Shown here: positions 29,199 through 37,233 of the stretch, one piece after another | Position numbering within the stretch: the first letter of the stretch is position 1 | Layout: each line of letters opens with the position of its first letter | Source of the DNA: Prochlorococcus marinus str. MIT 0919 | GTDB lineage: Bacteria; Cyanobacteriota; Cyanobacteriia; PCC-6307; Cyanobiaceae | NCBI RefSeq assembly: GCF_027359375.1 | Contig: NZ_CP114779.1 | Coordinates: 1-64,000, forward strand | Length of the DNA stretch: 64,000 nucleotides | Direction of reading: 5' to 3' | Translations under genes and position numbers: made by a program | The notes under the pieces: generated by a model | Database searches by the model: none | Told to the model about the DNA's origin: nothing | What the model saw: only the letters and a program-made list of their open reading frames with translations

Positions 29199-29492
29199 AT
29201 GAACGATGAGAATTGGAAAGAAGAATTCAAGGAATGGAATCCTAATCTCAAGCCTTACCAAATTAAATTGCTTGATGAAGGAGCTAAAAGTAATAGTCAG
29301 ACGCTCATGCTTAGTGACATGTGGCTTAAATGGAAAGGCCTTGCAGTCCAAAGAAAGCTGAATGAGATTGACAACAATCAGATTGGCTTGGATCCTTGGG
29401 ATGATAGGAGTTCAGAGATTCCCCAACCTTGTAAAGGCTTAACCCCTTTAGAGATCGATGAGGAACTTTTAAAGAAAGTAAAGTCACTATGA
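29199..29492 (+). CDS. Hypothetical protein, W-x-EEF type
   Basis: 97 soluble residues. It starts MNDENWKEEFKEW and continues with a region (LLDEGAKSNSQTLMLSDMWLKWK) that resembles the island proteins at 61985 and 62154 (W..EF..., L.DGP, then an L/W-rich helix). It therefore seems to be a core relative of an island family. Function unknown. Confidence 0.55.
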   Translation: MNDENWKEEFKEWNPNLKPYQIKLLDEGAKSNSQTLMLSDMWLKWKGLAVQRKLNEIDNNQIGLDPWDDRSSEIPQPCKGLTPLEIDEELLKKVKSL

Positions 29493-29654
29493 AATTTTGC
29501 TTATCTTAAGAAGCGTTGAGATTGCTCCAAGATTGGATAGTCGTTGCACCCTTAAGAAGACTTAATTATTTAAAAGGCATTAACTTTTCACAAATGATTC
29601 TGCTAATAAACGAAATTGCGTCAAACTATGTTTTAAAGGCAGAACCATTTAGCA

Positions 29655-29840
29655 ATGCACTTATTAAATCTCTTCGCAATGTATGGCCAACCAGGAGTCC
29701 CATGGGATTTCTACCTACTTACTTTTTTTCATGCTTTGTTTGTTATACCAGTGCATATAGTCCTTTTCCGTTGGAGGGCTAAAGAAGGCTATACCAGTTT
29801 CTATGCTAAGGATATTTATCCAGCAGTCGTCAAGAAATAG
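29655..29840 (+). CDS. Small single-helix membrane protein
   Basis: 61 residues, or 53 from the ATG at 29679 (MYGQPGVPWDFY), which looks like the better N-terminus. One long helix (about residues 20-38) then a basic, tyrosine-rich end. A strong terminator follows the stop. Confidence 0.6.
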   Translation: MHLLNLFAMYGQPGVPWDFYLLTFFHALFVIPVHIVLFRWRAKEGYTSFYAKDIYPAVVKK

Positions 29841-29866
29841 GTATTGCTGAAGCATTCTTATTTACA

Positions 29867-29908
29867 AGCATCAGAAAAGCCGCATTTTTAAACGGCTTTT
29901 TTGATGCT
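29867..29908 (+). terminator. Intrinsic terminator
   Basis: AGCATCA-GAAAAGCCG ... CGGCTTTTTTGATGCT long hairpin with an internal T-run, 27 bp past the preceding stop; it can work in both directions. Confidence 0.85.
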
Positions 29909-29927
29909 TATTTAATGAAATATTTAA

Positions 29928-30095
29928 TTAATCTATCTTTGTTTGATTTGGGTGGTTGCCTGCCTTTGATAGGTTTGGAATAGATAGTTCAAGCTGTTTC
30001 CAATCTAAAGAATCTTTGGCGGGGAAATTTTCTAGCCAGGCAATAGGTATTGAGACAAGAACCAGAAATGAAAAATTAACTATTTTAGCTATAAA
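29928..30095 (-). pseudogene. Short coding-like frame without a start codon
   Basis: An open minus-strand frame of 55 codons with a signal-like front (FSFLVLVSIPIAWLEN) and a polar, proline-containing tail. Between the upstream in-frame stop at 30096-30098 and the hydrophobic segment there is no ATG, GTG or TTG. Either the start was lost or an unusual start (ATA) is used. About 200 bp upstream of it (30099-30305) is empty. Confidence 0.3.
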
Positions 30096-30305
30096 CTATT
30101 TTCCTTTTGATTAGGAGTGCATTTGTTGTAGAGCTGGAATGATTAAAATCTATGGACTCTAAAAGTTAGAATCATAGATTACAAATAGAGCTGGATTAAT
30201 AGTTGTAATATTCATATTAAACTTATTCAAAATATTATAAAGCTATGCTACCGAATTCTCTTATGCAATTTCTGTCTATATGGCTTGTAAAGATTTAGAG
30301 CTTAT

Positions 30306-30497
30306 TTAAAAACCTCCTTGTTTAATTATATTTATAGCAATAGGCGCTATACAAATAACTGCTATGAGAGCTGTTATTGCTATGCGAACTAATGGTAGTA
30401 TTTTGTCAGGTTTCATAGGCTCAACTCCACCTTCCCGATTCTTTTCTGTACCTTCTGTGGTGAACATTTTTGTAAGAATCTTATCTTTAAATGTCAT
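30306..30497 (-). CDS. Small single-helix membrane protein
   Basis: 63 residues; a polar front (MFTTEGTEKNREGGVEP may be the true start, 10 residues in) and one strong helix near the C-terminus. Topology resembles small antenna-associated proteins, but there is no chlorophyll-binding ExNGR motif, so it is not an Hli protein. Confidence 0.5.
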   Translation of the reverse strand: MTFKDKILTKMFTTEGTEKNREGGVEPMKPDKILPLVRIAITALIAVICIAPIAINIIKQGGF

Positions 30498-30725
30498 AAA
30501 TTATTCTTTTTAATGCAATAACTATATCGCATTAAGGAATGAAAGATAGCATTTTTGATCTCTAGTAATTTAAAATGATTATCAAAGGCCTTATGCAGTA
30601 ATGAGTTTATTTTCTCTTTTGTGCTTTGGGGTTTAATCGAACTGGCAGAATGGATGAGATACTCTAATGAATGCTCCTTAATGAAAAATGCTTTTTTCTT
30701 GGTAGTTGATACCTATCAAAACCAG

Positions 30726-30866
30726 ATGGAAGCACAATATAGTGAAGTCTCTATGCTCACTAATTTGTTTACAGAAAATAAATTCTTTGGATGGGCTGGA
30801 TTAGCTGCAATTGCTATTGCAATAGGAGTCATCCTTTGGAGCTTTTACCCAGAGGATGAATACTAA
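30726..30866 (+). CDS. Small single-helix membrane peptide
   Basis: 46 residues from ATG 30726; a 37-residue version from 30753 (MLTNLFTENKFFGWAG) is equally likely. One helix then an acidic end (YPEDEY). The frame is open further upstream without coding character. Confidence 0.5.
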   Translation: MEAQYSEVSMLTNLFTENKFFGWAGLAAIAIAIGVILWSFYPEDEY

Positions 30867-31384
30867 CAATTTGACTTTCTACTGAACTCTACATTTTTTG
30901 AGTGACAAGAACTTTAGAAATCTTTTGTGGGTTTGATTTTTAAATATGGTTTTTTAAAAAGAATACTCGTTTATAAATTGATGCAATGCATTTTGGGGTT
31001 TATTGCGACCAAAGCACAGCATTGCTTGAACCCATTTGGATAAGTATGAATAAAAAAGCCTTTGATAATAACCAGCCAATGCCAAGACAAATTACAACGG
31101 TTTTGATTAGATTCATTTCTCTTTTGCATGAAGAAGGGGGGGTATTGAGATGCCCCCCTTTGAGTCCAGCCCTTATTTGTCAACCTTTGAGCTTGGACTC
31201 CTTTCAACTTTCTAGCAAGAACTTTGAAAGACTCCAAGAGCAAAAACACCTGTTTTGAGAAACGCTAATTTCGATTGCTTCTAAGAAATTAACGTTGGAG
31301 ATAAATTAATAGTTTTGTTTGGCTCTGAATCAAATTTTAGCTAGTTGCAAGAGTCATTACGTTATAAAATGACTAATCTCTAAA
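30867..31384. other. Gene-poor stretch with two hairpins
   Basis: At 31131-31160, AAGGGGGG...CCCCCCTTT forms a very GC-rich hairpin, followed at 31160-31201 by GAGTCCA...TTGGACTC. The pair may be a terminator or a structured RNA. A 90-residue plus frame (30986-31258) runs through both hairpins and is not convincing. Confidence 0.4.
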
Positions 31385-31552
31385 TTAATGACGTTTGGCA
31401 ATTTCTACTTGTGGGGAGTGGTATGCCATTTCTTCGCTAATGCATTCAGTTGGATAGGGTATGACGTTTCTTGCAGTAAAACTAGTCCCTATTGCGAATG
31501 CTCCAATCACAAGTATCCATTTAGACCTCTCATTGGCAAGAAAATTTTTCAT
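31385..31552 (-). CDS. Membrane-anchored 55-residue protein, coupled pair
   Basis: Begins MKNFLANERSKWILVIGAFA with one helix (about 11-27) and a polar tail. Its ATG shares a base with the stop of the upstream gene (TAATG), so it is translated by coupling. Function unknown. Confidence 0.6.
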   Translation of the reverse strand: MKNFLANERSKWILVIGAFAIGTSFTARNVIPYPTECISEEMAYHSPQVEIAKRH

Positions 31553-31716
31553 TAGTAGTTGCATGCATCATATAAACGATAAGCTTTCTGCTGATCTTCG
31601 CATTTTTTTAGCTTCTTTTCTAGCTCTTGAACTTCTCTTTCTGCCTCGTTTATTAACGCTAAAGACCATTCCCAATTACGCTCAATACAATGCGTTCTAG
31701 CTGAATTCCAATCCAT
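31552..31716 (-). CDS. 54-residue coiled-coil protein, relative of island gene at 62575
   Basis: Begins MDWNSARTHCIERNWEWSL, then a charged helix. The same start pattern (DWN.AR.HC.E.NW.W.L) is found in the protein at 62575, which is also followed by a TAATG-coupled single-helix membrane peptide. The pair is therefore a paralogous two-gene module present both here and in the island. Confidence 0.7.
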   Translation of the reverse strand: MDWNSARTHCIERNWEWSLALINEAEREVQELEKKLKKCEDQQKAYRLYDACNY

Positions 31717-32183
31717 AACTCAAAGAAATAAACGGTTTGTAGGCTTGCTATTGAAGCATGAATAGCAAATTATGGCTTTTTAACTCTTTATATTAATTCT
31801 GCCTTCACAGAGTTAGAACTTAATAGTGAGAACAGGATGCCTCAAATATGACGAACAATCATATGAGTTCTCTCAATGCTTCTGCATGAATTTATTTGCA
31901 ACCTGGTTAACTATTTATAGCTAATGATCAGTATTGTTATGTCCTTGTAGTGGATTTGCCTAGGTGAAATTACACTGAATGATCAATTCATTCCTGAGAG
32001 TATGTCGCACTAGTAACCTTCAACAGTAGCTACATTCCTTGCGATATTGGTAAACGAAAATAGTCAACAAACCATTAAGACAAAGAATTCCTTGTCCTCC
32101 TATGCGAACTTTTGACTGAAGACTTTTAGCAAAAGGAGTCTCGCTAGCAGCGCTCCTCCTTGGGATGGTTCTTGCTCGACTTG
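31717..32183. other. Gene-free stretch
   Basis: No convincing frame. A hairpin AGGAG...GCTAGCAGC...CTCCT (near 32137-32158) may end or attenuate a transcript before the SOS-like promoter. Confidence 0.4.
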
Positions 32184-32225
32184 TTGACAAGTACGATAGT
32201 TAACTAGTAGTATACCTGTACTACT
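32184..32225 (+). promoter_or_regulatory. Sigma-70 promoter with LexA-like operator, copy 2
   Basis: TTGACA (32184-32189), 18-bp spacer, TAGTAT (32208-32213), overlapped by the extended palindrome AGTAGTATACCTGTACTACT (32206-32225). It shares 18 consecutive bases with the site at 20601 and stands 11 bp before the next start codon. Confidence 0.7.
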
Positions 32226-32236
32226 AAAGAAGATAC

Positions 32237-32601
32237 ATGGCTCCAGCTTCCTCACCTTATGCCGTTTTTAGGGCATCTGATTGGAGCCCTGTAGTAGCCT
32301 CTCCTATCGGTATTGGTCAATGCATTCGCTTAACTCCCAAAAAGTACTACCAAACAAAAAATGCGCCGAAGAAGAAGGTTGGGGCTATCTCGAAGAAGGA
32401 ACACTCAGGATGTCACGTTCAGCTTGCGTTTGCATGACTTGCCAATATTTTGGCTATGCATGCGATATGTATTCCAAATCACTACTTACATGCCGTGCCC
32501 ACCATAAGCTTATCCCCCAAGGATCGCATTTGACCTGTAGATGTCCTTTATGGCATACAGGTTCTGAGGATCAATATGGTTTTTGTCCCGAAGTAGCTTA
32601 A
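32237..32601 (+). pseudogene. Cys-rich protein with a frameshift, under an SOS-like promoter
   Basis: Two overlapping frames look like one gene. The first starts at ATG 32237 (MAPASSPYAVFRASDW) with an AAGAAG site; the second continues from about 32362 as CAEEEGWGYLEEGTLRMSRS and ends at 32601 with nine cysteines (CVCMTC, YACDM, LTCR, LTCRCPLW, GFCP) that suggest metal binding. They would join into about 122 residues if the run of six A at 32356-32361 had seven. Either a real frameshift, a homopolymer error, or slippage. If it is broken, a shorter gene from ATG 32410 (63 residues) may still be made. Confidence 0.55.
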
Positions 32602-32604
32602 AAG

Positions 32605-32781
32605 ATGATTAAAGATCAACTTGCTTTCATAATCTCTTTAGCGATGCATAGTTGCCCTGAGGATAATTTGAATTCTTTTAGCGAACATCTCAATACCTAT
32701 CAGAGTCTATGTCATTACTTTCAAGAACTTTCAATTGAGGATATAGAGGAAATAGCAAGTAGTTATGGAGTCTCATTGTAA
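32605..32781 (+). CDS. 58-residue acidic helical protein
   Basis: Starts 3 bp after the stop of the Cys-rich gene, so it is probably in the same SOS-like transcript. MIKDQLAFIISLAMHSC front, then acidic helix ELSIEDIEEIASSYG. The stop lies 2 bp before the left arm of the histone inverted repeat. Confidence 0.6.
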   Translation: MIKDQLAFIISLAMHSCPEDNLNSFSEHLNTYQSLCHYFQELSIEDIEEIASSYGVSL

Positions 32782-32783
32782 AT

Positions 32784-33357
32784 CTCTAATATGTCGCTGA
32801 CCTTGTCTTCATTTGTAATTCTTACCCTATCTGTGATAGATGTAGAAAGTGGACTTAACTACTCAATATGTCTCAACTAACCATCAAAGTTTCAGCCAAG
32901 GCTGAGGCAATGATAGCCACTCTTCAGAAGGAGATCTTTAACCGTCGTCGTAAAAAAGTAACTGCACAAGGTGTAGTTGAAACTCTTGTCGAAAGCGGTG
33001 CAAAGTCTCAATCTGACAAGCGCTATGCAGCTTCTTGGAAGAATCTTATTAAGGACATCGAGAAGGCTGCCAAGTCAGCTGAAGTGCACGGCAACAAGCC
33101 TGCCAATGTTTCTTCCGAAGAATGGGCTTTAATCGTTGCTCATCGCACACGCAAAGGATCAGGTGTCTCGAAAGCAGCCCCTAAGAAGCGTGCTGTTAAG
33201 AAAGCTGTTGTGAAGAAGTCTGCAGCTAAAAAAACTGCAGCTAAAAAAACAGTTACTAAGAAATCTGTAGAAAAGAAAGCTTCACCTTTAGCAGCAGCTA
33301 AGCCAAGGAAGGCTAGACGTGCAAGAAGAGCAACCAAAGCTGTAGCAGCTAAGTAGT
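32784..33357 (+). repeat. Inverted repeat, left arm (574 bp)
   Basis: Contains the promoter region and whole H1-like gene. Pairs with 35655-36228 in opposite orientation; identical wherever I compared it, with sharp ends one base past the stop codon and 84 bp before the start codon. Confidence 0.92.
32868..33356 (+). CDS. Histone H1-like DNA-binding protein, copy 1
   Basis: 162 residues. The first 45 (LTIKVSAKAEAMIATLQKEI...) look like a ribbon-helix-helix DNA-binding unit; about 100-162 is a Lys/Ala-rich tail with KKAVVKK, AAKKTAAKK-type repeats typical of eukaryotic-like H1 C-termini. It should bind DNA non-specifically and may act in chromosome packing. The copy at 35656 has exactly the same protein sequence. 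Confidence 0.85.
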   Translation: MSQLTIKVSAKAEAMIATLQKEIFNRRRKKVTAQGVVETLVESGAKSQSDKRYAASWKNLIKDIEKAAKSAEVHGNKPANVSSEEWALIVAHRTRKGSGVSKAAPKKRAVKKAVVKKSAAKKTAAKKTVTKKSVEKKASPLAAAKPRKARRARRATKAVAAK

Positions 33358-33516
33358 CTCTTTGTAGTACCCGATGATCTTCTGAGCGTTTTCTTCTGTT
33401 AGACAACTAATTCTTGAAGTCGCTGGAATGTCAAGCAATGCGCAGATGGCAATTATGTCGTCTGTGCTTTTTTTTATTTGCTTAGATAGTTCTAATACTC
33501 TTAGCAGCTTTCTCAT
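33349..33516 (-). CDS. 55-residue helical protein inside the inverted-repeat spacer
   Basis: Starts MRKLLRVLELSKQIKKSTD and ends IIGYYKETT. Its last three codons overlap, tail to tail, the end of histone copy 1, so its stop codon lies in the inverted repeat arm. Helical with a hydrophobic middle. Function unknown. Confidence 0.5.
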   Translation of the reverse strand: MRKLLRVLELSKQIKKSTDDIIAICALLDIPATSRISCLTEENAQKIIGYYKETT

Positions 33517-33758
33517 TATGTAGAACTCTTATTAGATTTAATTACAAGGTCGTCTAATACTTCCATGCTTCTTGCAAATGCATAATCAGTGACATTCCTC
33601 TTGGGTTAAGAATTGTCTGGAAATTTTATTTTTTAATAATAACGCAATATCAAAAGTATTATTGGGTCGTCACTTCGTTTTTTTATCATTTTTTTTCGGG
33701 TTGGTTGCTTTGTAATGATGAGGTAGAAACAATAAATGATGTGTGTTTTTGTAAGTCC

Positions 33759-33944
33759 ATGACAGAAGAGAAAAAACAAAGAGGTTTTCTCAAAAGGTTC
33801 GGTAAATGGGCTCCAATAATTGGTGGGGCTTGGATTGTCCTTAATATTGTTATCCCTTTGGCTTTATTGCGTATTCCAGTCATTCATGAATACCTAGTAG
33901 TTCAATTGGACAAGCTTCCCTTTAATTTTCCAGGGATTGGATAG
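33759..33944 (+). CDS. Small single-helix membrane protein
   Basis: 61 residues from ATG 33759 (MTEEKKQRGFLKRFGKW): basic front, helix with APIIGGAWIVLNIVIPL, and a second hydrophobic patch. The frame is open upstream but without coding character. Confidence 0.6.
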   Translation: MTEEKKQRGFLKRFGKWAPIIGGAWIVLNIVIPLALLRIPVIHEYLVVQLDKLPFNFPGIG

Positions 33945-34083
33945 ATCCGAGTAAAAATAAATTTTTACCTGCTTGATATCAAAGCGCAACATCTAAATGC
34001 TTGCCAAGCCTTTACTCACAGATTTCACCCTGTGACCGAATTTGTTTTTTAGATGCCTCAATTTGCAAAAAGGTAACTACTGC

Positions 34084-34227
34084 ATGATTTGGAACAATGC
34101 TCTTGAAATTCAATTTAGAAGGTATGCCTATGCGTCCTCAGCATTAGGCAAAAAAAATTCTTTTGCTAGTACAAAGGGAAATCCCTACTTTGCTGCCTTG
34201 AGGGTTCAGCCCAAAATTAAGAAATGA
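34084..34227 (+). CDS. 47-residue basic protein, coupled to the next gene
   Basis: Starts MIWNNALEIQFRRYAYAS; basic and soluble. Stop overlaps the next start in ATGA, which supports both genes. Confidence 0.5.
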   Translation: MIWNNALEIQFRRYAYASSALGKKNSFASTKGNPYFAALRVQPKIKK

Positions 34228-34370
34228 TTCCTGAAATCTTTCAATCACCTCAACAAGTACGACATCTCTCTCTTTGGGGACCTGTAGTTGGAATGATTAT
34301 TCTTTTTTTTGGAATGAATATGAGGATTGAGTTCCATATTCAAAGAGAAGAAAAAGAAGACGAAGAATGA
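34224..34370 (+). CDS. 48-residue single-helix membrane peptide
   Basis: One helix (about 17-33, VVGMIILFFGMN) between a polar front and a strongly acidic end. Coupled to the upstream gene by ATGA. Confidence 0.6.
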   Translation: MIPEIFQSPQQVRHLSLWGPVVGMIILFFGMNMRIEFHIQREEKEDEE

Positions 34371-34422
34371 ATTATTTTGAACTACCTAGGGTTTGATGCC
34401 ATATTTAAAAAAGCCTAATTAA

Positions 34423-34626
34423 TTGGGTTTTATATTTGCCTGGAGTCAAGCATTGACAGCTCTCTTTTTACTCCTAGTTGCTTTTTTAGGTCTTCAAGCA
34501 TATATAGCTTTGCAAGTTATTCGAAATAAAAGGAATGAACCATTGATTCTCAACCGAACACAAAAGTTTTATCTTCACCAATGGGCTTTAAAGAAATTCG
34601 GGAAAATCCACACTAGGAAAGACTAG
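34423..34626 (+). CDS. Small single-helix membrane protein
   Basis: 67 residues, TTG start; N-terminal helix (about 4-28) then a basic helix (NKRNEPLILNRTQKFYLHQW). No family recognised. Confidence 0.5.
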   Translation: MGFIFAWSQALTALFLLLVAFLGLQAYIALQVIRNKRNEPLILNRTQKFYLHQWALKKFGKIHTRKD

Positions 34627-34761
34627 TTCATTCAAGACGATGAGCACTGGTTGCAAGCTCTTTGAAAGTGAAAAGATCAAAACAAGAAGCGATTACTTGT
34701 TACCAGGACAGTTACTAAAGGACATCGAAAACCTAAATTAGAAAGAAAGCGAGCTGTCCTG

Positions 34762-35073
34762 ATGAGTCGATACTATTGCCCTTATTGCTCACCCATTTAT
34801 CAGTTTCATAAGCAAAGGTCAGACGGGGTAATGGTTTGTGGTCAATGTGGTGATCCTTTAATCAAGAGATCTGTTGTCAAGCCAACTCAAATTTTTGCAC
34901 TAATTGCTGCGACAGCGATGATTGCTCCCTTTGTTTTCATGGTTGTTAGTTCTTTAAAGAACCTAAACAGACGCAAACCTCAAAACAGCAATGGAACAAT
35001 TGCAATGATTCTTGTAGCTAAGAGAGATCCTAGTGACAAATTATTCGGAGATAATATCGAAAGCAAGGGATAA
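34762..35073 (+). CDS. Zinc-ribbon membrane protein
   Basis: 103 residues: an N-terminal zinc ribbon with YCPYCSP and VCGQCGD (two CxxC pairs), one transmembrane helix (about 44-66), then a basic tail. Similar small zinc-ribbon proteins are common in picocyanobacteria. Function unknown. Confidence 0.65.
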   Translation: MSRYYCPYCSPIYQFHKQRSDGVMVCGQCGDPLIKRSVVKPTQIFALIAATAMIAPFVFMVVSSLKNLNRRKPQNSNGTIAMILVAKRDPSDKLFGDNIESKG

Positions 35074-35131
35074 AGAACCCCTCCTTTAGTTAAGCTATAC
35101 CTGAAGTCCGAGCATGATTGTCTTTGTCATC

Positions 35132-35311
35132 TTATTTTCTGAGTAGAGCTTCTAATCGCTTTTTCTGCTCTGCTAACGAGTCTTTAGTAGTTCCTGCTAC
35201 TACTTCTTGCTCTTGCCCATTCTTTACAATCATTTTTATCCACCAAAGCTGAAGAGCAAAGAAAATCACTCCAAATATTGCTAATTCAAAGCTTCCTTGC
35301 TGAATTGACAT
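35132..35311 (-). CDS. Single-helix membrane protein with C-terminal helix
   Basis: 59 residues from ATG 35311 (MSIQQGSFELAIFGV); one helix then a charged helix ending EQKKRLEALLRK. An 8-residue longer start is possible. Confidence 0.55.
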   Translation of the reverse strand: MSIQQGSFELAIFGVIFFALQLWWIKMIVKNGQEQEVVAGTTKDSLAEQKKRLEALLRK

Positions 35312-35600
35312 GTGCTTAATTATGGAATTTAGCAAGACATCTATTTGTTTTGAGATAATTCTTTATTAGTGAAGATTGAGTCCCTATACAATTTATCAAT
35401 CAGGGTTGAAAGATTTTGCTTAGGATAGAGTTTCTGAAAAAATTGCTTTCAGAGTTGCAAGTCCAGACTTATAAGAGTGAAGTGGTTCGCACTTAAATCC
35501 TAATTTAGATAATCTCTTTGATAACTCTAAACTTCAAATGAGGGATGTAAGAGCAGTAATTAATAAAAGCATTAAAATCTTGCCAATAGGTGAACATAAT

Positions 35601-35635
35601 AAGAGCTCAGAAAGCATCTCACTTTCTGAGCTCTT
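35601..35635. terminator. Strong hairpin after histone copy 2
   Basis: Perfect 14-bp stem AAGAGCTCAGAAAG / CTTTCTGAGCTCTT with 7-nt loop, 20 bp past the stop of the minus-strand histone gene. The T-run is poor, so it may instead protect the mRNA end. Confidence 0.7.
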
Positions 35636-35654
35636 GATTCCATTGGTAATAAGA

Positions 35655-36228
35655 ACTACTTAGCTGCTACAGCTTTGGTTGCTCTTCTTGCACGTCTAGC
35701 CTTCCTTGGCTTAGCTGCTGCTAAAGGTGAAGCTTTCTTTTCTACAGATTTCTTAGTAACTGTTTTTTTAGCTGCAGTTTTTTTAGCTGCAGACTTCTTC
35801 ACAACAGCTTTCTTAACAGCACGCTTCTTAGGGGCTGCTTTCGAGACACCTGATCCTTTGCGTGTGCGATGAGCAACGATTAAAGCCCATTCTTCGGAAG
35901 AAACATTGGCAGGCTTGTTGCCGTGCACTTCAGCTGACTTGGCAGCCTTCTCGATGTCCTTAATAAGATTCTTCCAAGAAGCTGCATAGCGCTTGTCAGA
36001 TTGAGACTTTGCACCGCTTTCGACAAGAGTTTCAACTACACCTTGTGCAGTTACTTTTTTACGACGACGGTTAAAGATCTCCTTCTGAAGAGTGGCTATC
36101 ATTGCCTCAGCCTTGGCTGAAACTTTGATGGTTAGTTGAGACATATTGAGTAGTTAAGTCCACTTTCTACATCTATCACAGATAGGGTAAGAATTACAAA
36201 TGAAGACAAGGTCAGCGACATATTAGAG
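35655..36228 (-). repeat. Inverted repeat, right arm (574 bp)
   Basis: Reverse complement of 32784-33357. The flanking bases on both sides differ, so the duplicated unit is exactly promoter region plus gene. Confidence 0.92.
35656..36144 (-). CDS. Histone H1-like DNA-binding protein, copy 2
   Basis: The 162-residue product has the same sequence as copy 1 at 32868 and lies in the opposite orientation; the same 84 bp precede the start, so both should be expressed alike unless the different far-upstream DNA matters. The two genes point toward each other, with 2.3 kb of small genes between. Gene dosage for a DNA-packing protein is a possible reason to keep both. Confidence 0.85.
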   Translation of the reverse strand: MSQLTIKVSAKAEAMIATLQKEIFNRRRKKVTAQGVVETLVESGAKSQSDKRYAASWKNLIKDIEKAAKSAEVHGNKPANVSSEEWALIVAHRTRKGSGVSKAAPKKRAVKKAVVKKSAAKKTAAKKTVTKKSVEKKASPLAAAKPRKARRARRATKAVAAK

Positions 36229-36234
36229 TCTGTT

Positions 36235-36477
36235 TTAAGCAACTAGATCGTGGAATTGAAGGTGTCTCCAGCCATTTCCTATCAGCTCGTTCCATGTCTC
36301 TATTGCTGGCTGAATATCAACTTTCCTTCTATTTCTGAATTTTGAAGGTGTTCCCTGAGAGGTTGAATCCCACTTGTCCATAAAGATTTTAGGTGATCCT
36401 TTGAGGCCCATAGGCTCTTTTTGGAATAGCAATAAGCATTTACCTTTTGGGTCTATAAGCCATCCGTTTGGAATCAT
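36235..36477 (-). CDS. DUF1651 family protein
   Basis: 80 residues from ATG 36477 (MIPNGWLIDPKGKCLLLF). The Prochlorococcus-enriched DUF1651 family has this start and the core EPMGLKGSPKIFMDKWD and RRKVDIQPAIETWNEL. A 12-residue longer form starts at 36513. Transcribed from the LexA-like promoter at 36630, with a short frame between. Function unknown. Confidence 0.75.
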   Translation of the reverse strand: MIPNGWLIDPKGKCLLLFQKEPMGLKGSPKIFMDKWDSTSQGTPSKFRNRRKVDIQPAIETWNELIGNGWRHLQFHDLVA

Positions 36478-36596
36478 TTTTTTGTGGAGAATCTGTGAGA
36501 GTAAGAGAGCCATGCTTCGTTAGACGAACGTCTTCTAGTTGTCCGTGAAACTGTGAGGAGCTTTTTGAATGGCATTGAAGAAACAAGTGAAATCAT
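36474..36596 (-). CDS. Possible 40-residue basic peptide before DUF1651
   Basis: MISLVSSMPFKKLLTVSR start, Arg/Ser-rich; its stop overlaps the DUF1651 start as ATGA. It is the first frame after the SOS-like promoter. The coupling is the only strong support. Confidence 0.35.
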   Translation of the reverse strand: MISLVSSMPFKKLLTVSRTTRRRSSNEAWLSYSHRFSTKK

Positions 36597-36629
36597 CTTC
36601 TCGAAAAAACTTGGCACGATTAAGTGAGT

Positions 36630-36667
36630 GGTACAAATATACTATCCTGACGTCAGGTGGTTGTCAA
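36630..36667 (-). promoter_or_regulatory. Sigma-70 promoter with LexA-like operator, copy 3
   Basis: Read on the minus strand: TTGACA (36667-36662), 17-bp spacer, TAGTAT (36644-36639), with AGTATATTTGTACC (36643-36630) over the -10 box. Same build as the promoters at 20580 and 32184. It points toward DUF1651. Confidence 0.65.
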
Positions 36668-36693
36668 TGCATCGATCGAAAATATATGTTTTA

Positions 36694-36876
36694 TTAGTAG
36701 CTGCTTTTAGTAAAAACTAACCTTTTCAAGGAATGCTGGAAGACGCTTCTAGAAACTGCTAAGGCTCTAAGCAGAATTGAAATGATCAATCTTTTAAAGG
36801 CTCGTTTTATCAACAAAGACTTGCAATTAGATGCCCAGATATCTTTTAGCGAATCTTCGGTTATATCTTGCTTCAT
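36694..36876 (-). CDS. Possible 60-residue basic helical protein
   Basis: Starts MKQDITEDSLKDIWASNC, then a basic amphipathic helix (KRAFKRLIISILLRALA). Could bind a membrane or nucleic acid. No family; moderate coding look. Confidence 0.4.
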   Translation of the reverse strand: MKQDITEDSLKDIWASNCKSLLIKRAFKRLIISILLRALAVSRSVFQHSLKRLVFTKSSY

Positions 36877-37019
36877 AAATGATTGAAGACTGGATGTCCT
36901 TTCCCTTCTTAGGCGAGCCGTCCTTTTACTGTGTGCTTCTTCGAGCTATCCCTTGACCATTTGCATCAGCTTCTGATGATTGGTGGGCATTAAGTAATGA
37001 GTTTCGAATTCACCACCTT

Positions 37020-37157
37020 ATGCTCGAGGTTCGCTTTGATGATCCAGAACGACTTTTAAAGCAACATTCATTTTATTTTTTGCAACTGTCACTTGAAGGA
37101 AATATCAGACATTTTCTTTCTAGGCTTGTTAGCAAGCGATTTTTAACTATTAATTAA
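37020..37157 (+). CDS. Possible gene or 3' gene fragment
   Basis: 45 residues from ATG 37020 (MLEVRFDDPERLLKQHSF). The coding look continues upstream of this ATG back to about 36967 (SDDWWALSNEFRIHH) without a start codon there, so this may be the remains of a longer gene. Confidence 0.35.
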   Translation: MLEVRFDDPERLLKQHSFYFLQLSLEGNIRHFLSRLVSKRFLTIN

Positions 37158-37233
37158 TGATTCAACGTACTCAAAACGGTAGTCGTTATGAAAAAATCAT
37201 AGTCCTAAAAGAATTTTTATCAGGTGCATTCAA

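Noticed and set aside
30306-30497. High-light-inducible (Hli) protein
   Set aside because: Size and single helix fit, but the chlorophyll-binding ExxxNGR motif is absent.
30986-31258. 90-codon plus-strand frame
   Set aside because: It reads through two hairpins including a run of G and C arms, and has poor composition; I treat it as non-coding.
35656-36144. Assembly duplication of the histone gene
   Set aside because: Possible, but the copies are in opposite orientation with different flanks on all four sides and sharp ends, which fits a true inverted repeat better.
36570-36698. Plus-strand 42-codon frame MALKKQVKSSS...
   Set aside because: It runs through the LexA-like promoter of the opposite strand; that regulatory signal is repeated in three places and explains the sequence better.
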